NCBI RefSeq assembly: GCF_029784155.1
Contig: NC_073693.1
Span: forward strand, 232,701,102 to 232,765,101
DNA length: 64,000 bases
Origin: Uranotaenia lowii
Lineage: Eukaryota > Arthropoda > Insecta > Diptera > Culicidae
Reading direction: 5' to 3'
Shown here: one piece after another, positions 61,133-64,000 of the stretch
Layout: each line of letters starts with the position of its first letter
Position numbering within the stretch: the stretch's first letter is position 1
Made by a program: the position numbers and the translations under genes
Notes under the pieces: generated by a model
The model's input: only the letters and a program-made list of their open reading frames with translations
Told to the model about the DNA's origin: nothing
Databases searched by the model: none

Positions 61133-61680
61133 GAATAGAGATATTCAGACCGTATTAGATTCCGATCAACATTTTGGCAGCTTAAAGGATGTGAATTTTT
61201 GAAAAATAATAAATGAACCTTTCTTCAAACAGTAATATTCAATTTTAAATTTGTAAGCTTTTGTAAAATGCTTTCTTTTTTGTTAAAAAAACAAGTTTCT
61301 TGTCAGTCATCTATCGTAGAGTTAAGAAACACAATTTTCAACACAATTACATTGTATTAATTTTTTCTGTACATTCTAGTTTTATATATAAAATACTTTT
61401 CAATGGCTTGAGAGATCAACATTCATTATTAAAGCTGATAATTGAATGGAAATCAAATGCTATTAACAGAATTCATATAAATACAGTTATAACTCTTTAA
61501 AATCAAATGGGGTCAGGACAAAAGTTTTAGATTTATTTCTTAACTCCGCCCTAACAAATATGATTATTATTAACTAAAAACTAAAAAACTTAAAAAAAAT
61601 TTAAATTTCCAAAATTTTACAAAGTTTTTCAAAAAAGCTTAAACTTTATAAAATTTTCATGGTTGAACGCAGAAATATTT
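61133..61680. other. AT-rich spacer
   Basis: No gene or repeat terminus recognised. The A+T content rises toward the following array. Confidence 0.5.
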
Positions 61681-63260
61681 CTATATACAAAAATTTAAAA
61701 AAAATGCTACTAAAACCACAAATATACAAAAAAATACACAAAATTAAACAAACAAAAAAAAACAAAATTACACAATTTAGAACATAATTACACAAAATAT
61801 CACAAAAATCCTAAAAATAATACAAAACAAGACAAAATTACACCGAATCATACAAAATTATTCAAAATTTCACAAAAAACTTCCATATTCACACAATTAA
61901 CACTCAACAAAGAAAAAATCACAAAATATCAAAAATAAAACAAATGTACTTAAAATCATACAATAAATAAAACTCAAAATAATCTACTCCAATTGAAGCA
62001 GAATTGCAAAAGAAGTTCCAATTGAGCCAACAAAATACCACAAAATTTCACAAATTCAGAATTACACAAAATTACACAAAATGACACAAAACTACACAAA
62101 ATTACACAAAAATACACAATATTACACAAAATTACACAAAATTAACTAATTAACACAAAATAACTCAAAATTACACAAAATTACACAAAATTACACAAAA
62201 TTACACAAAATTACACAAAATTACACAAAATTACACAAAATTACACAAAATTACACAAAATTACACAAAATTACAAAGAATTAAACAATATATCACAAAA
62301 TTACACAAAATTACACAAAATTACACAAAATTACACAAAAATACACAAAATTACACAAAATTACACGAAATTACACAAAATTACACAAATATACACAAAA
62401 TTACACCAAATTACACAAAATTACACAAAATTATACAAAATTACACAAAATTACACAAAATAAAACATAATAACACAAAATTGCACAAAATTAAACGAAA
62501 TTACACAAAGTTACCCAATTACATGAAATTACACAAAATTTAAAAAAATACACAAAACTACACAAAATTACACAAAATTACACACAATTACACAAATGTA
62601 CACAAATGTACACAAAAATACACAAATTAACACAAAATTACACAAAATTACACAAAATTACACAAAACTACACAAAATTACACAAAATTACACAAAATTA
62701 CACAAAATTACACAAAATTACACAAAATTACACAAAATTACACAAAATTACACAATATTACACAAAATAACACAAAATAACTCAAAATTACACAAAATTA
62801 CACAAAATTACAAAAAATTACACAAAATTACAAAAAAAAATCACAAAATTACACAAAACCATACAAAATTACACAAAGCTACACAATATTACACATAATA
62901 TCACACAATTACACAAATATACAAAAAATTACACCAAATTTCACAAAATTACACAACACTACAGAAAATTAAGAAAAATTAAAGAAATTAACAGAGTATT
63001 ACAGAAATTACAGAAAATTACAGAAAATCACATAAAATCACAGAAAATTACAGAAAACCACAGAAAATGACGCAAAATCACAGAAAACCACAAAAAATTA
63101 CGCATAATCACAGAAAATTACACAACATAACACAGAATTCCAAAGAATTACATGAAACAATATGAATTTACAGAAAATTACACAAAATTACACAAAGTTA
63201 CACAAAATTACACAAAATTACACAAAAATAACACTAAATTACCCAAAATATCACAATAGC
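61681..63260 (+). repeat. 10-bp tandem array, ACACAAAATT
   Basis: The core (about 62040-62880) is near-regular ACACAAAATT; the edges shift to ACAAAATC, ACAGAAAATT (62960-63120) and other variants. A 10-base unit cycles all three frames, giving the repeated peptide TQNYTKLHKI. The 100-codon frame at 62596-62898 is this artefact. Confidence 0.93.
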
Positions 63261-63915
63261 AAAAATATTTCACAACATTTTACAAAAAAATAAAAAATAA
63301 CTATAGATACGAAATTTCGCACAACTTCACAAAATTATACAACATTGCAAAAACTTCAAAATGTTATTCAAATTCAGTAATTCGGTAATTTACACAAAAT
63401 AAAAAAAATAAAAAAAATGAGATAATTAAATAAGTTGAGCCAAGGTTTCCGACCGTTGACCGTTCGTGACAATTCAATCCAGTTGGATCATGCGAAGAAA
63501 ACGAAAATAATTAGAGAAAATTACATAAGATTTTTTTAAATGATCTTATTTCACACGGTTTTATTTGAAACGATTTTCCCGAGATTTACATATATGACGA
63601 TTTTTGAACATGTTTCAAACAGGTCCTAGAAATTTCCATCTTTTTTCCAAACCACTTTGGGGTGGTCAATTGACGTAGCTTCTCGACAGGAGCATGGAAT
63701 TGTATGGCCACTTAGAGGCTCTGCGAAAATTCCGGAACAACCGTAGCAGAAAACAATATGCAAAACAAATCTTTGAGCTACCCGATTTTACTCAAATCAC
63801 CCCAGAATGGTCTATCAGTTTGGAAATGATCTGTTAACAGTTCAAGTTGAACAATTTTCTTGAAATGAGTAAACCCGGTAGTTTTGAGCTGTGTTTTAAA
63901 AAAAAACCCAACGTC
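63261..63915. other. Non-repeat block between array parts
   Basis: Mixed-composition DNA (for example GGTTTCCGACCGTTGACCG near 63445) without a recognised gene. It splits the 10-bp array and may be an insertion, but ends could not be defined. Confidence 0.45.
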
Positions 63916-64000
63916 TAGAAAATTTCACAAAATTACATCAAATCACATACATTTACACAAACTTACTCAAAATTACAAAAAATTCAAGAGAATTATACAA
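63916..64000 (+). repeat. Resumption of the ACACAAAATT-like array at the window edge
   Basis: Words such as TTTCACAAAATTACATCA, TTTACACAAACTTAC and ATTACAAAAAATTC continue the array past the interruption and run off the end of the window. Confidence 0.65.

Noticed and set aside
62596..62898. 100-codon frame of TQNYTKLHKI repeats
   Set aside because: Translation artefact of the 10-bp array.

Overview
The window looks like a gene-poor, repeat-dense piece of an insect nuclear genome, most likely a mosquito (culicine type). The base is AT-rich. Long reading frames are absent except where tandem repeats create them. The recognisable mobile DNA (ITmD37E mariner-like transposases, tRNA-headed SINEs with poly(A) tails and exact target-site duplications, Helitrons ending in hairpin + CTAG, hAT-type elements with 8-bp duplications) is a typical mosquito mix. 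The host assignment is inference; no host marker gene was found. No intact cellular protein gene, no functional tRNA or rRNA gene and no CRISPR or prokaryotic feature can be supported.

Layout. 1-5.5 kb: AT-rich spacer with a small TIR element (1350-1805) and a dispersed-repeat tail (4895-5205). 5.5-15.05 kb: two related Helitrons lying tail to tail. The left one is split by a 3.7-kb insertion flanked by identical 64-bp copies, and that insertion carries a SINE with a 12-bp duplication. 15-18 kb: no gene, two more GC-rich patches. 18.1-21.3 kb: a tRNA-derived SINE next to a Helitron fragment, the latter split by a 2.4-kb insertion with a 12-bp duplication that holds a TIR element. 21.6-23.1 kb: a non-autonomous hAT element. 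25.5-27.4 kb: a complete Helitron with internal 143-bp tandem repeats. 27.5-28.1 kb: unidentified broken reading frames. 29.5-33.2 kb: a foldback repeat containing two nested TIR elements. 33.5-37.2 kb: a palindromic MITE, a Tc1/mariner-like foldback, a GC-rich patch with a strong hairpin, and half of an ITmD37E transposon. 41.4-45.8 kb: a 13-bp minisatellite. 47.8-52.2 kb: a three-level nest (Helitron, ITmD37E, probable LTR-retrotransposon fragment). 55.0-59.0 kb: a degenerate 9-bp array that flips strand near 58.16 kb. 60.9-61.1 kb: a SINE with a 14-bp duplication. 61.7-64 kb: a 10-bp array.

The features do not form an operon or pathway. What they give is a relative insertion history: several insertions can be removed on paper using their duplications, and the older element underneath reads continuously. 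The most informative cases are 47.8-52.2 kb, 29.5-33.2 kb and 5.5-15.05 kb. No undescribed functional system is evident; the novelty is in repeat architecture.
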